DNA of 23,096 nucleotides, taken from positions 1 to 23,096 of the forward strand of contig JBOGZD010000038.1 in assembly GCA_050697155.1 (NCBI GenBank), given 5' to 3'. The notes beneath the pieces were generated by a model, which was not told the DNA's origin, ran no database searches, and saw only the letters and a program-made list of their open reading frames with translations. Positions 15,622 to 21,634 of this stretch are shown one piece after another. Positions within the stretch are counted from its first letter, which is position 1, and every line of letters begins with the position of its first letter. This DNA is from JBOGZD01 sp050697155 (lineage in GTDB: Bacteria; Actinomycetota; Thermoleophilia; Solirubrobacterales; 70-9). The position numbers and the translations under genes are program-made.

Positions 15622-16383
15622 TCAGATCGGGTTCGGAACGTCGATGAACTCGTGGTCGACCCCGAACCGCTCGGCGACCAGCTCGCCGAGCCGGCGGACG
15701 CCGAAGGTCTCGGTCGCGTAGTGGCCGGCGGCGATGAAGTGGATGCCGAGCTCGCGCGCGTCTCCCATCACGTGCTCGGAGGGCTCGCCGGTGACGAGCG
15801 CGTCGAGCCCGAGCGCCCCCGCCTCGGCGATCGCGCTCGAGGCCCCTCCGGTGACGATCCCGACGCTGCTCACCCGCTCGGGACCGGCATCAAAGACGAG
15901 CGGGTCGCGCCCCACGGCCTCGCTCACCCGGCGGACCAGCTCCGCGGCCGGAAGCGGCTCCGGCGGGCGGCCGACGACCCCGATCGGGCGCCCCTTGAAC
16001 TCGGCGAACCGGCGCTCCTGCGGCTCGAGCCCGAGTCGGGCGCAGAGCAGGGCGTTGTTGCCATGCTCGGGATGCGCGTCGAGCGGCAGGTGGTACGCGG
16101 CGAGCGAGAGCTCGGCGCCGAGCACCGTGCGCAGGCGCTCGGCCATCTGCTCGCTGAGGCTGCGCGGGCCGTCGCCGAGGAAGAGCAGGTGGTGGGCGAT
16201 CGCCAGCTCGGCGCCCCCGTCCCGCGCCCGCACGAGGAACTCGAGGTTGGGGGTCACCCCGGTCGCCACCTTGGTGACCTCGGCGGTCCCGGGCACCTGG
16301 AGCCCGTTCTGGCCGTAGTCGTCGAAGGCCGCGATCTCGAGCAGCTCGTCGAGCCAGGCGATGATCTCCTCGCGCCGGGCCAT
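15622..16383 (-). CDS. Nif3-like dinuclear metal center protein
   Basis: A 253-aa member of the Nif3/YqfO (DUF34) family, hexameric proteins with a two-metal site whose physiological reaction is still unsettled (often labelled GTP cyclohydrolase 1 type 2 homolog). Likely ligands are visible: His64-His65 in IAHHLLFLG, Asp102 in YHLPLDAHPEHGNN, and His221/Glu225 in AAGHYATETFG. FDDYGQNGLQV near the N-terminus is also typical. The usual HHP is HHL here. ATG 16383 is chosen because homology begins at once and a TAGATT -10-like box ends 8 nt before it (leaderless). It diverges from the tandem-repeat mini-ORF region. Confidence 0.92.
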   Translation of the reverse strand: MARREEIIAWLDELLEIAAFDDYGQNGLQVPGTAEVTKVATGVTPNLEFLVRARDGGAELAIAHHLLFLGDGPRSLSEQMAERLRTVLGAELSLAAYHLPLDAHPEHGNNALLCARLGLEPQERRFAEFKGRPIGVVGRPPEPLPAAELVRRVSEAVGRDPLVFDAGPERVSSVGIVTGGASSAIAEAGALGLDALVTGEPSEHVMGDARELGIHFIAAGHYATETFGVRRLGELVAERFGVDHEFIDVPNPI

Positions 16384-16391
16384 GCGCGGCC

Positions 16392-16397
16392 AATCTA
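16392..16397 (-). promoter_or_regulatory. -10-like TAGATT before the Nif3-like gene (leaderless)
   Basis: TAGATT on the minus strand ends 8 nt before ATG 16383. No SD is present, and the spacing puts the transcription start at the ATG. Confidence 0.45.
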
Positions 16398-16415
16398 GAC
16401 GGATCGTCCAGTGCC

Positions 16416-16421
16416 TACGAT
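16416..16421 (+). promoter_or_regulatory. -10-like TACGAT before mini-ORF 1 (leaderless)
   Basis: TACGAT (TAnnnT form) ends 7 nt before ATG 16429, with no SD between. It faces away from the Nif3 promoter in a 45-bp divergent region and supports real transcription into the tandem repeat. Confidence 0.45.
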
Positions 16422-16428
16422 GTCGGCC

Positions 16429-16485
16429 ATGAGCGCGGAGCGGATTTGGATGCTTGTGGTGCGAGGCGCGATCCAGGTGTTGTGA
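16429..16485 (+). CDS. Mini-ORF 1 of the tandem repeat (18 aa)
   Basis: From ATG 16429 the first repeat copy encodes MSAERIWMLVVRGAIQVL and a TGA at 16483-16485. The TGA overlaps the GTG (16482) of mini-ORF 2 as GTGA. The peptide is mildly amphipathic with a hydrophobic core and matches no family I know. A -10-like box 7 nt upstream would give a leaderless transcript starting at this ATG. Translation is inferred; a non-coding repeat is the main alternative. Confidence 0.4.
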   Translation: MSAERIWMLVVRGAIQVL

Positions 16486-16535
16486 GCGCGGAGCGGATTT
16501 GGATGCTTGTGGTGCGAAGCGCGATCCAGGTGTTG
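16430..16535 (+). repeat. Two perfect-length 53-bp tandem copies
   Basis: Copy 1 spans 16430-16482 and copy 2 spans 16483-16535, each beginning TGAGCGCGGAGCGG and ending ATCCAGGTGTTG. They differ at a single position inside GCGA[G/A]GCGCG. A third start of the unit, TGAGCG at 16536, is the N-terminus of the 94-aa gene. The length is not a multiple of three, yet each boundary reproduces a TGA/GTG overlap. This is a recent duplication, or a member of a dispersed repeat family. Confidence 0.95.
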
Positions 16536-16538
16536 TGA
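16482..16538 (+). CDS. Mini-ORF 2 of the tandem repeat (18 aa)
   Basis: GTG 16482 opens the second copy, which encodes the same peptide except Gly13 changed to Ser, and ends at TGA 16536-16538. That TGA overlaps GTG 16535 of the 94-aa gene. A ribosome finishing ORF 1 could re-initiate here and again at the main gene. No SD precedes it, so translation would depend on coupling. Confidence 0.35.
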   Translation: MSAERIWMLVVRSAIQVL

Positions 16539-16819
16539 GCGACGAGGCGATCCCCGCCACCCCCGAGGCCCCCGAGGCGCCGGCCGCCGAGCCCGGCGCC
16601 TTCATCCGCTCGCTGATGGACACCGAGCTCTACTCGATCGGCGCCTACTTCTGCGACGAGAACCCGGAGCTCGTGGACGAGGTGGTCGCGCGCAGCGAGG
16701 AGATCGAGCGGATGGGGCTCGAGGCCTACGCGCGCGAGCACGGCGACGCGCTCGAGCCCACCTTCGAGACCCTGCTCACGGGGATCGCGGTTCGCTACTA
16801 CAAGGCCGTCGCGGGCTAG
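16535..16819 (+). CDS. Conserved-looking hypothetical protein, 94 aa
   Basis: The start is placed at GTG 16535, immediately after the repeats. The upstream in-frame extension only translates the repeat in a different frame. The protein opens with a Pro/Ala/Glu-rich linker (residues 5-20), then has a compact acidic helical part with FIRSLMDTELYSIG (about 24-37), FCDENPELVDEVVARSEEIE, and a C-terminal LLTGIAVRYYKAVAG. There is one Cys, no membrane segment and no signal peptide. I do not recognise a family. It sits 28 nt upstream of the DsbA-like gene, so the two may form a transcript headed by the mini-ORF repeats. Confidence 0.7.
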   Translation: MSDEAIPATPEAPEAPAAEPGAFIRSLMDTELYSIGAYFCDENPELVDEVVARSEEIERMGLEAYAREHGDALEPTFETLLTGIAVRYYKAVAG

Positions 16820-16847
16820 TGGTCGGAGCGCACCGGGCCGACCCGGC

Positions 16848-17525
16848 GTGAGCCCCTGGGTGCCGCGCGTTCTGCTCGCGGTCGGGGCCGTCGCGGTGAT
16901 CGCGGCGCTGGTCTCGATCGCGGTCGGTGAGGGGGGGCCCGGCAGCTCGCAGGAGATCGGGGGCATCAACGAGATCCAGCGGATCTACGGCGGGCTCGAG
17001 CAGGAGGACGCCCACCTGGGGCATGGCGACGCCGAGCTCACGGTGACGTTCTTCAACGACATCCAGTGCACCGACTGCGCCGACTACCAGCTCGAGACGA
17101 TCGATCCGCTCGTGGAGGAGTACGCGCGTCCCGGCGAGGCCCGGCTCGAGTACCGCCACTTCTCGCTGGCGCCCAACGACACCACCCTCGCGGCGATCGC
17201 GGCCGAGGCGGCCGGCGAGCAGGGACGCCAGTGGCAGTACCTCGACCTGTTCGCGCGCAACCAGGAGCTCGCCGCGGGCGGCGTCGACGAGGAGCTGCTG
17301 CGCCAGATCGCCGAGGTGGTGCCGGAGCTCGACGTCGACGCCTGGGACGAGGACTTCGCCGATCCGGCGACCGAGGATGCGGTGCGGGAGGACGCCATGC
17401 TCGCCGCGGAGCTGGAGCTGCCCGCCGAGCCGGCTGTGGTGGTGAGCGGCCCCGGCGGTCAGCGCGAGCTGATCGAATCCCCATCGCGCTCGGAGATCGA
17501 GACGGCGATCGCCGCCGTCTCCTAA
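16848..17525 (+). CDS. DsbA-like thioredoxin-fold protein, membrane-anchored
   Basis: A 225-aa protein from GTG 16848. A single N-terminal hydrophobic segment (about 8-26) anchors it with the rest outside. ELTVTFFNDIQCTDCADYQ carries a CxxC redox pair (Cys74, Cys77) after the first beta strand. VDPLVEEYA-like helix and YRHFSLAPND follow as in the DsbA/Thioredoxin_4 group, and LPAEPAVVVSG supplies the cis-Pro loop. It probably oxidises or isomerises disulfides in exported proteins; CTDC is not the standard CPHC, so the direction is uncertain. It overlaps convergently with the VTT membrane protein at the stop codons (17522-17525). Confidence 0.85.
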   Translation: MSPWVPRVLLAVGAVAVIAALVSIAVGEGGPGSSQEIGGINEIQRIYGGLEQEDAHLGHGDAELTVTFFNDIQCTDCADYQLETIDPLVEEYARPGEARLEYRHFSLAPNDTTLAAIAAEAAGEQGRQWQYLDLFARNQELAAGGVDEELLRQIAEVVPELDVDAWDEDFADPATEDAVREDAMLAAELELPAEPAVVVSGPGGQRELIESPSRSEIETAIAAVS

Positions 17526-18265
17526 CCCGCCTCCTCGGGGCGCTCTCGATCGCCCTCGCCGAGCATCCTCGCCAGCCGCCGGGTGAGCAGCAGCAGCGCC
17601 AGCAGGACCAATGCGCCGATCCACAGCACCGGGTCCGTCGGCGAGAGCTCCTCGAGCCGGCTGCCGAGGTAGACGAAGACAGCGGTGATCGGCAGGTAGC
17701 CGACCGCGGTCGTCCAGACGAAGCGCGGCATCGGCACCCTGGCCGAGCCCGCGGCGATGCTGAACAGGCTGAACGGGACGATCGGGACCAGCCGCATCGC
17801 CAGCAGCAGGGTGATCCCGCCGTCCCTGACGAGCCCCTCGAGGCGCAGGAAGCGCTCCCGGCCCGCGACCCGGTAGACCAGCGGGCGCGCGGCGTGGCTG
17901 CCGACCTGGTGGGCGACGACCGCGTTCAGCAGCCAGCCGGCCATCACGAGCGGCATTCCGACCCAGAAGCCGTAGACGAAGCCGGCCGCCGCGTCGAGGA
18001 TCTCGGCCGGGTACCAGACCACCACGTGAACGAGGGCGAGCGCCAGGGTGATCAGCGCTCCGGCGAAGCCGAGGTCGCGAAGCTCGGCGCGCAGCGACCC
18101 GGTGTCGCCGCTGACCGCGTCGCCCACCCCGGTGCGCAGCGGCTCGATCGCCAGCACCAGCAGCGCCAGCGCGGCGATCCCGGCGAGAGTCACCAGCACG
18201 CCGGTCAGCGGCGGCCGCTCGTAGAGCACCGAGTCGCTGCCCCTGCCTCGATGCTCCCGCGACAC
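17522..18265 (-). CDS. TVP38/TMEM64 (VTT/DedA-superfamily) membrane protein
   Basis: A 247-aa polytopic protein. GTG 18265 is chosen because further upstream the frame runs into the antisense of tRNA-Pro, and a CATACT -10-like box ends 6 nt before this GTG. There are about five to six hydrophobic segments, with the VTT core GFVYGFWVGMPLVMAGW...RLVPIVPFSLFSIAAGSARV...YLPITAVFVYLG containing the family's glycine-rich reentrant loop and the Arg-x-x-Pro (RLVP) motif. Eukaryotic relatives are lipid scramblases, and bacterial ones are tied to membrane homeostasis and undecaprenyl- or phospholipid handling. The exact role here is unknown. Confidence 0.9.
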   Translation of the reverse strand: MSREHRGRGSDSVLYERPPLTGVLVTLAGIAALALLVLAIEPLRTGVGDAVSGDTGSLRAELRDLGFAGALITLALALVHVVVWYPAEILDAAAGFVYGFWVGMPLVMAGWLLNAVVAHQVGSHAARPLVYRVAGRERFLRLEGLVRDGGITLLLAMRLVPIVPFSLFSIAAGSARVPMPRFVWTTAVGYLPITAVFVYLGSRLEELSPTDPVLWIGALVLLALLLLTRRLARMLGEGDRERPEEAG

Positions 18266-18271
18266 GAAGCC

Positions 18272-18277
18272 AGTATG
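18272..18277 (-). promoter_or_regulatory. -10-like CATACT before the VTT gene (leaderless)
   Basis: GCCATACT on the minus strand ends 6 nt before GTG 18265. The same GCCATACT string occurs in the tRNA-Pro promoter region facing the other way. Confidence 0.45.
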
Positions 18278-18324
18278 GCGGCCGCGCCTGGCCTCCCCGT
18301 GGCCAGGTCGGCGCTCGGTTTCGC

Positions 18325-18330
18325 CATACT
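18325..18330 (+). promoter_or_regulatory. -10 element of tRNA-Pro
   Basis: CATACT (in GCCATACT) ends 8 nt before the first base of the mature tRNA. A convincing -35 hexamer is not evident. Confidence 0.45.
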
Positions 18331-18338
18331 TGGAGCCT

Positions 18339-18412
18339 CGGGGCGTGGCGCAGCCTGGTAGCGCGCACCGTTCGGGTCGGTGAGGTCCCCGGTTCAAATC
18401 CGGGCGCCCCGA
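18339..18412 (+). tRNA. tRNA-Pro (CGG anticodon)
   Basis: A 74-nt cloverleaf. The acceptor stem CGGGGCG pairs with CGCCCCG (18405-18411) plus discriminator A. The anticodon stem CACCG/CGGTG holds loop TTCGGGT with anticodon CGG (codon CCG), and the T-arm CCCGG-TTCAAAT-CCGGG is canonical. No CCA is encoded. A perfect hairpin follows 5 nt later. Confidence 0.95.
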
Positions 18413-18417
18413 TAAGA

Positions 18418-18445
18418 GAGATCCCGCTTGAGCAAGCGGGATCTC
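18418..18445 (+). terminator. Perfect hairpin after tRNA-Pro
   Basis: GAGATCCCGCTT (18418-18429) pairs fully with AAGCGGGATCTC (18434-18445) around the loop GAGC. The 12-bp stem 5 nt past the tRNA is the expected terminator; there is no U-tract. Confidence 0.75.
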
Positions 18446-18460
18446 GCGCGTCCACGGGAG

Positions 18461-18515
18461 GGTTCGGGGGGAAACCGGGCGCCCGGGCATGAATCCCGCT
18501 TGTTAGAGCGGGATT
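18461..18515 (+). repeat. Degenerate copy of tRNA-Pro 3' end plus its hairpin
   Basis: GGTTC, then CCGGGCGCCC (18475-18484), then ATCCCGCTTG (18494-18503) and AGCGGGAT follow in the same order as in the tRNA T-arm/acceptor end and its terminator (18391-18445), about 71 bp earlier. The copy still folds: AATCCCGCT (18492-18500) pairs with AGCGGGATT (18507-18515). It could be a decayed tandem tRNA or an attachment-site-like scar. Confidence 0.5.
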
Positions 18516-18760
18516 TCGGCATTGCCTCGGCCGGCGGAGGTAGCAATATGGTCGCGTTTTCTTGGCTGTGAGAGCCGCAGCGTGGGCAAGTCTGGCGGAC
18601 AGACCCGAGAGGGTGCCACGAGGCCTGTCACCACTCGGGAGCAAGGCCAACCGGCTCCCGCTCGCACGCGAAGGCAGAAGCGCCGCGTTGCATGAAGGCG
18701 AAACGTTCAGCCAGTCGACGCGGTAGGGGCCCGGCCGCGAGATCGACTCGAGTCGGACAG

Positions 18761-19681
18761 TCAGTTTCGCCGTTCGCTCGTCGGGGATCCGCCTTCTGAC
18801 CCTGGAGCCTCCGCCTCGCCCTCGACTGTTCCGTGCGCCTCCTCAGTTGCCGCCCAGCTCGCGAGCAGGCTGAAGGCGTCCGCGGACTTCGAGCCCGGTT
18901 CGGGCGTGTACGCGATGACGGCGAGGCCCGGGTCGCCAGGGAGCTCAATTCGGTTGTAGCTCAGTTCCAGATCCCCGACGACCGGGTGACTGAACTGCTT
19001 GATCCCCTGGTTGTGAAGACGGACGTTGTGGACAGCCCAGTGGCCGCGGAACTCCTCGCTTCGAGTCGAGAGCTCGCCGATCAGGTCCGACAGCTCTCGG
19101 TCATACGGGGTCCGGCCGGCTTCTAAACGAAGCAACGCGGCACAGTCCCTCGCCGCACGCTCCCAGTCGGCGAAAAACTCCTTGGCGCGCGGGTCGAGAA
19201 ACACGAAACGCGCGAAGTTGACGGGGCGCCCAGACCCGTCGAACAGGTGCGAGTGGAACGCGCGCCCGAGCCGGTTGGTCGCGAGAGCATCGAGGCGACC
19301 GTTCTCGGCGATCGCCGCCGAACCGGTCATCGAGTCGAGCATCCACTGCACGCTTGGACGGACGTTCCGCTTGGTCGTGCGCCGGCGCGGCCGCGAGCTC
19401 GGCTGGGAGGCACGGGCGAGGTCGTATAGGTGGACACGCTCCGCCTCATCAAGGCGTAACGCGCTGGCGAGCGCATCGAGCACGCTCTCGGATGCGCCGC
19501 CGAGGTTGCCGCGCTCCATCCGGTTGTAGTAGTCGACGCTGACCCCGGCGAGGGTCGCCACCTCCTCCCGGCGCAGCCCGGGCACCCGACGGGGGCCGTA
19601 GCTCTGGAGACCCACATCCTCGGGCTTGATCCTCGCTCGCCTCGAGGTCAAGAAGTCGCGGATCTCGCTCTTCGTGTCCAT
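18761..19681 (-). CDS. XRE-family helix-turn-helix regulator with MmyB-like ligand domain
   Basis: A 306-aa regulator from ATG 19681. The N-terminal XRE HTH (about 28-75) reads VPGLRREEVATLAGVSVDYY then NRMERGN, the hallmark of the MmyB group of actinobacterial regulators. The rest (about 105-285) matches the PAS-like MmyB C-terminal domain, with FVFLDPRAKEFFADWERAA and the HPVVGDLELSYN segment typical of it. Family members often control adjacent dehydrogenase/SDR genes, and here the gene diverges from such a cassette across a 142-bp gap holding an inverted repeat. It probably senses a small hydrophobic ligand and represses the divergent operon (inference). Codon use looks less GC3-biased than in the left part of the window. 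Confidence 0.9.
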   Translation of the reverse strand: MDTKSEIRDFLTSRRARIKPEDVGLQSYGPRRVPGLRREEVATLAGVSVDYYNRMERGNLGGASESVLDALASALRLDEAERVHLYDLARASQPSSRPRRRTTKRNVRPSVQWMLDSMTGSAAIAENGRLDALATNRLGRAFHSHLFDGSGRPVNFARFVFLDPRAKEFFADWERAARDCAALLRLEAGRTPYDRELSDLIGELSTRSEEFRGHWAVHNVRLHNQGIKQFSHPVVGDLELSYNRIELPGDPGLAVIAYTPEPGSKSADAFSLLASWAATEEAHGTVEGEAEAPGSEGGSPTSERRN

Positions 19682-19703
19682 GTATGGATCGAGGGTAGAC
19701 CGG

Positions 19704-19719
19704 CCCAGCCCGTGCTGGG
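19704..19719. promoter_or_regulatory. Inverted repeat CCCAGC-N4-GCTGGG, candidate operator
   Basis: A perfect 6-bp inverted repeat lies between the divergent XRE regulator and alcohol dehydrogenase genes. A second small one, CCAG-TAC-CTGG, is at 19728-19738. Their position suits autoregulation and control of the dehydrogenase operon. No experimental consensus is known to me for this regulator. Confidence 0.4.
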
Positions 19720-19823
19720 GTGCCCTGCCAGTACCTGGAACGAGCCGCCCTCTCACTTTTGCCGAATCGGTGCTTTCTTGGAAACGGACCAACGGCGAGC
19801 CAACCGAGAGAGCGAGGACCACC

Positions 19824-20858
19824 ATGCGAGCAACCTTGATGTACGAAGCCGGCGACGTCCGAATCGACGAGGTGCCCGAGCCAGCGATCGCCGAGCCCAC
19901 CGACGCCGTCATCCGCGTCACCCGAGCATCGATCTGCGGCAGCGACCTCTGGCCCTATGGCTCGCTGGAACCGACCGAGACCGGGAGGCCGATGGGCCAT
20001 GAGGCGATCGGCCTCGTCGAGGGCATAGGCGCGGACGTGCGAAACATTAAGGTCGGCGACCTCGTGGTGATGCCGTTCGCGTTCTCCGACGGCACCTGCG
20101 CCTTCTGCGCCGAAGGGCTCCATACCGCCTGCGTGCACGGCGGCTTCTTCGACGCCTATGGCACCAGCGCAGCCCAGGCCGAGGCGGTTCGGGTGCCCCT
20201 CGCCGATGGCACCCTGTTCCCGCTTTCCGTCGGCGAAGACGACGCGCTGATGCCCTCCCTGCTGACGCTCACCGACGTGATGGGGACCGGCCACCACGCC
20301 GCCGTTACGGCCGACGTCGCACCCAGCAAGATCGCGGCCGTCGTCGGCGACGGCGCCGTCGGCCTCTGCGGCGTGATCGCGGCCAAGCGCCTCGGCGCCG
20401 AGCAGATCATCATCCTCGGCCGCCACGAGGACCGAATTGCCCTTGCGCGCGAGTTCGGCGCGACCGATGTGGTGCCCGAGCGCGGCGAGGAAGCGATCGA
20501 GCGGGTCAGGGAGCTGACCGGCGGTTTCGGCGCCCACTCCGTGCTCGAGTGTGTCGGCCACGGGCAGTCGCTGGAGACCGCCATCGGCATCGCCCGTCCT
20601 GGCGGCGCCGTCGGCCGCGTCGGCGTCCCACAGGAGGAGTCGATGCCGGGCGGCGAAACGTCGTGGTTCGCCAACGTTCGGATCGCAGGAGGTCCGGCAC
20701 CGGCGCGCGCCTACATCGAGGAGCTCCTTCCCGACATCCTCGAGGGCAAGATCGAGCCGGGCAAGGTCTTTGATCGAACTGTCGAGCTTGACGGTGTGCC
20801 GGACGGTTACCGCGCTATGGCGGATCGCGAGTCGATCAAGGTCATGGTGACCCCATGA
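19824..20858 (+). CDS. Zinc-dependent alcohol dehydrogenase (MDR family)
   Basis: A 344-aa medium-chain dehydrogenase, NAD(P)-dependent, for an unknown alcohol/aldehyde. The catalytic zinc ligands are Cys38 (SICGSDLW) and His59-Glu60 (MGHEAIGLVEG). The structural zinc loop has Cys92, Cys95 and Cys103, with Asp89 where the first Cys of the usual CGxCxxC should be. The Rossmann motif is VVGDGAVGLCGVIAAK. ATG 19824 has a GCGAGGA ribosome-binding site (19812-19818) and a typical MDR N-terminus; the frame upstream is the intergenic region. The stop overlaps the SDR start by ATGA. It belongs to the XRE-controlled redox cassette. Confidence 0.93.
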   Translation: MRATLMYEAGDVRIDEVPEPAIAEPTDAVIRVTRASICGSDLWPYGSLEPTETGRPMGHEAIGLVEGIGADVRNIKVGDLVVMPFAFSDGTCAFCAEGLHTACVHGGFFDAYGTSAAQAEAVRVPLADGTLFPLSVGEDDALMPSLLTLTDVMGTGHHAAVTADVAPSKIAAVVGDGAVGLCGVIAAKRLGAEQIIILGRHEDRIALAREFGATDVVPERGEEAIERVRELTGGFGAHSVLECVGHGQSLETAIGIARPGGAVGRVGVPQEESMPGGETSWFANVRIAGGPAPARAYIEELLPDILEGKIEPGKVFDRTVELDGVPDGYRAMADRESIKVMVTP

Positions 20859-21613
20859 GCCGTCGCTTCGACGGAAAGGTCGCGTTCGTCACCGGAGCGA
20901 CCAGCGGCATCGGCCGCGCCACCGCTCTCGCGTTTGCGCGGGAGGGTGCGAGCCTCGTGGTGGCCGATGTTGCCACCGATGGCAACCAGGAGACCGCGCG
21001 TCTGATCGAGGATGCAGGCGGCAAGGCGTTCGCCGTTCCCTGTGACGTCACCCGCGGCGAGGAGATCGAAGCGGCGTTGCACGCCGGGGTGGAGCGCTTC
21101 GGCCGCCTGGATGTCGCGTTCAACAACGCGGGCATTGAGCAGCCGATCAAGCCGGCGACCGAGATCAGCGCCGACGAGTGGGACCACCTCTTCGCGGTCA
21201 ACCTCCGAGGCGCGTTTCTTTGCATGAAGCACCAGATCCCCCTGATGCTCCAGAACGGCGGTGGCGCGATCGTCAACACCTCTTCCGGTGCGGGTGTCAA
21301 GGGCTTTGAGGGCCAGGCCGCCTACGCCGCGACAAAGCACGGCCTGATCGGCATGACGAAGTCGGCCGCGCTCGACTACGCGGCCGCGAACATCCGCATC
21401 AACGCGATCTGCCCAGGCATCATCGACACCGAAATGATGGGGCGCTTCACCGGCGGCACCGACGAGGGCCGCGCCGCCGTCATCGCCCAGGAGCCAATCG
21501 GCCGCATGGGCCAGCCCGACGAGATCGCTGCCGCAGTCCTGTGGCTCTGCTCAGACGAAGCAGCGTTCACGGTCGGTCATGCGATGGTCGTCGATGGTGG
21601 CCAGACCGCCTGA
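20855..21613 (+). CDS. Short-chain dehydrogenase/reductase (SDR, classical)
   Basis: A 252-aa classical SDR. The cofactor motif TGATSGIG is at 13-20, NNAG at 90-93, the catalytic Ser in NTSSGAG (143-144), and Tyr157-x3-Lys161 in AYAATKHG. The PGIIDTEM segment and the C-terminal VVDGGQTA are family standards. Asp/Val after the second strand (VVADV) suggest NAD(H) preference. The substrate is probably a small alcohol or ketone, possibly shared with the upstream zinc dehydrogenase, to which it is coupled by ATGA. It is followed 21 nt later by the lipoprotein gene. Confidence 0.94.
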   Translation: MSRRFDGKVAFVTGATSGIGRATALAFAREGASLVVADVATDGNQETARLIEDAGGKAFAVPCDVTRGEEIEAALHAGVERFGRLDVAFNNAGIEQPIKPATEISADEWDHLFAVNLRGAFLCMKHQIPLMLQNGGGAIVNTSSGAGVKGFEGQAAYAATKHGLIGMTKSAALDYAAANIRINAICPGIIDTEMMGRFTGGTDEGRAAVIAQEPIGRMGQPDEIAAAVLWLCSDEAAFTVGHAMVVDGGQTA

Positions 21614-21634
21614 ACCACGACTCAGAGGAGAACC

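Larger units (their letters stand above)
18413..18760. other. 348-bp stretch without a gene; hairpins and degenerate tRNA-end copy
   Basis: No supported protein gene lies between tRNA-Pro and the XRE regulator. Seen in it: the tRNA-proximal hairpin (18418-18445), a second related hairpin (18492-18515) preceded by GGTTC...CCGGGCGCCC like the tRNA T-arm/acceptor end, a 12-bp palindrome CCGGGCGCCCGG (18475-18486), and a 12-bp palindrome CGACTCGAGTCG (18744-18755) five bases beyond the regulator's stop. The long open frames here are antisense readings. Confidence 0.7.

Noticed and set aside
16430..16535. CRISPR array
   Set aside because: Only two directly abutting 53-bp copies with no spacers and no cas genes; it is a simple tandem duplication.
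16776..18650. Open frame with GAPGFEPGTSPTRTVRAT
   Set aside because: This string is the well-known false protein read from the antisense of a tRNA; here it is the complement of tRNA-Pro.
18744..18755. CGACTCGAGTCG palindrome as terminator of the XRE gene
   Set aside because: A 12-bp palindrome has no loop and no U-tract; it is recorded as a palindrome only.
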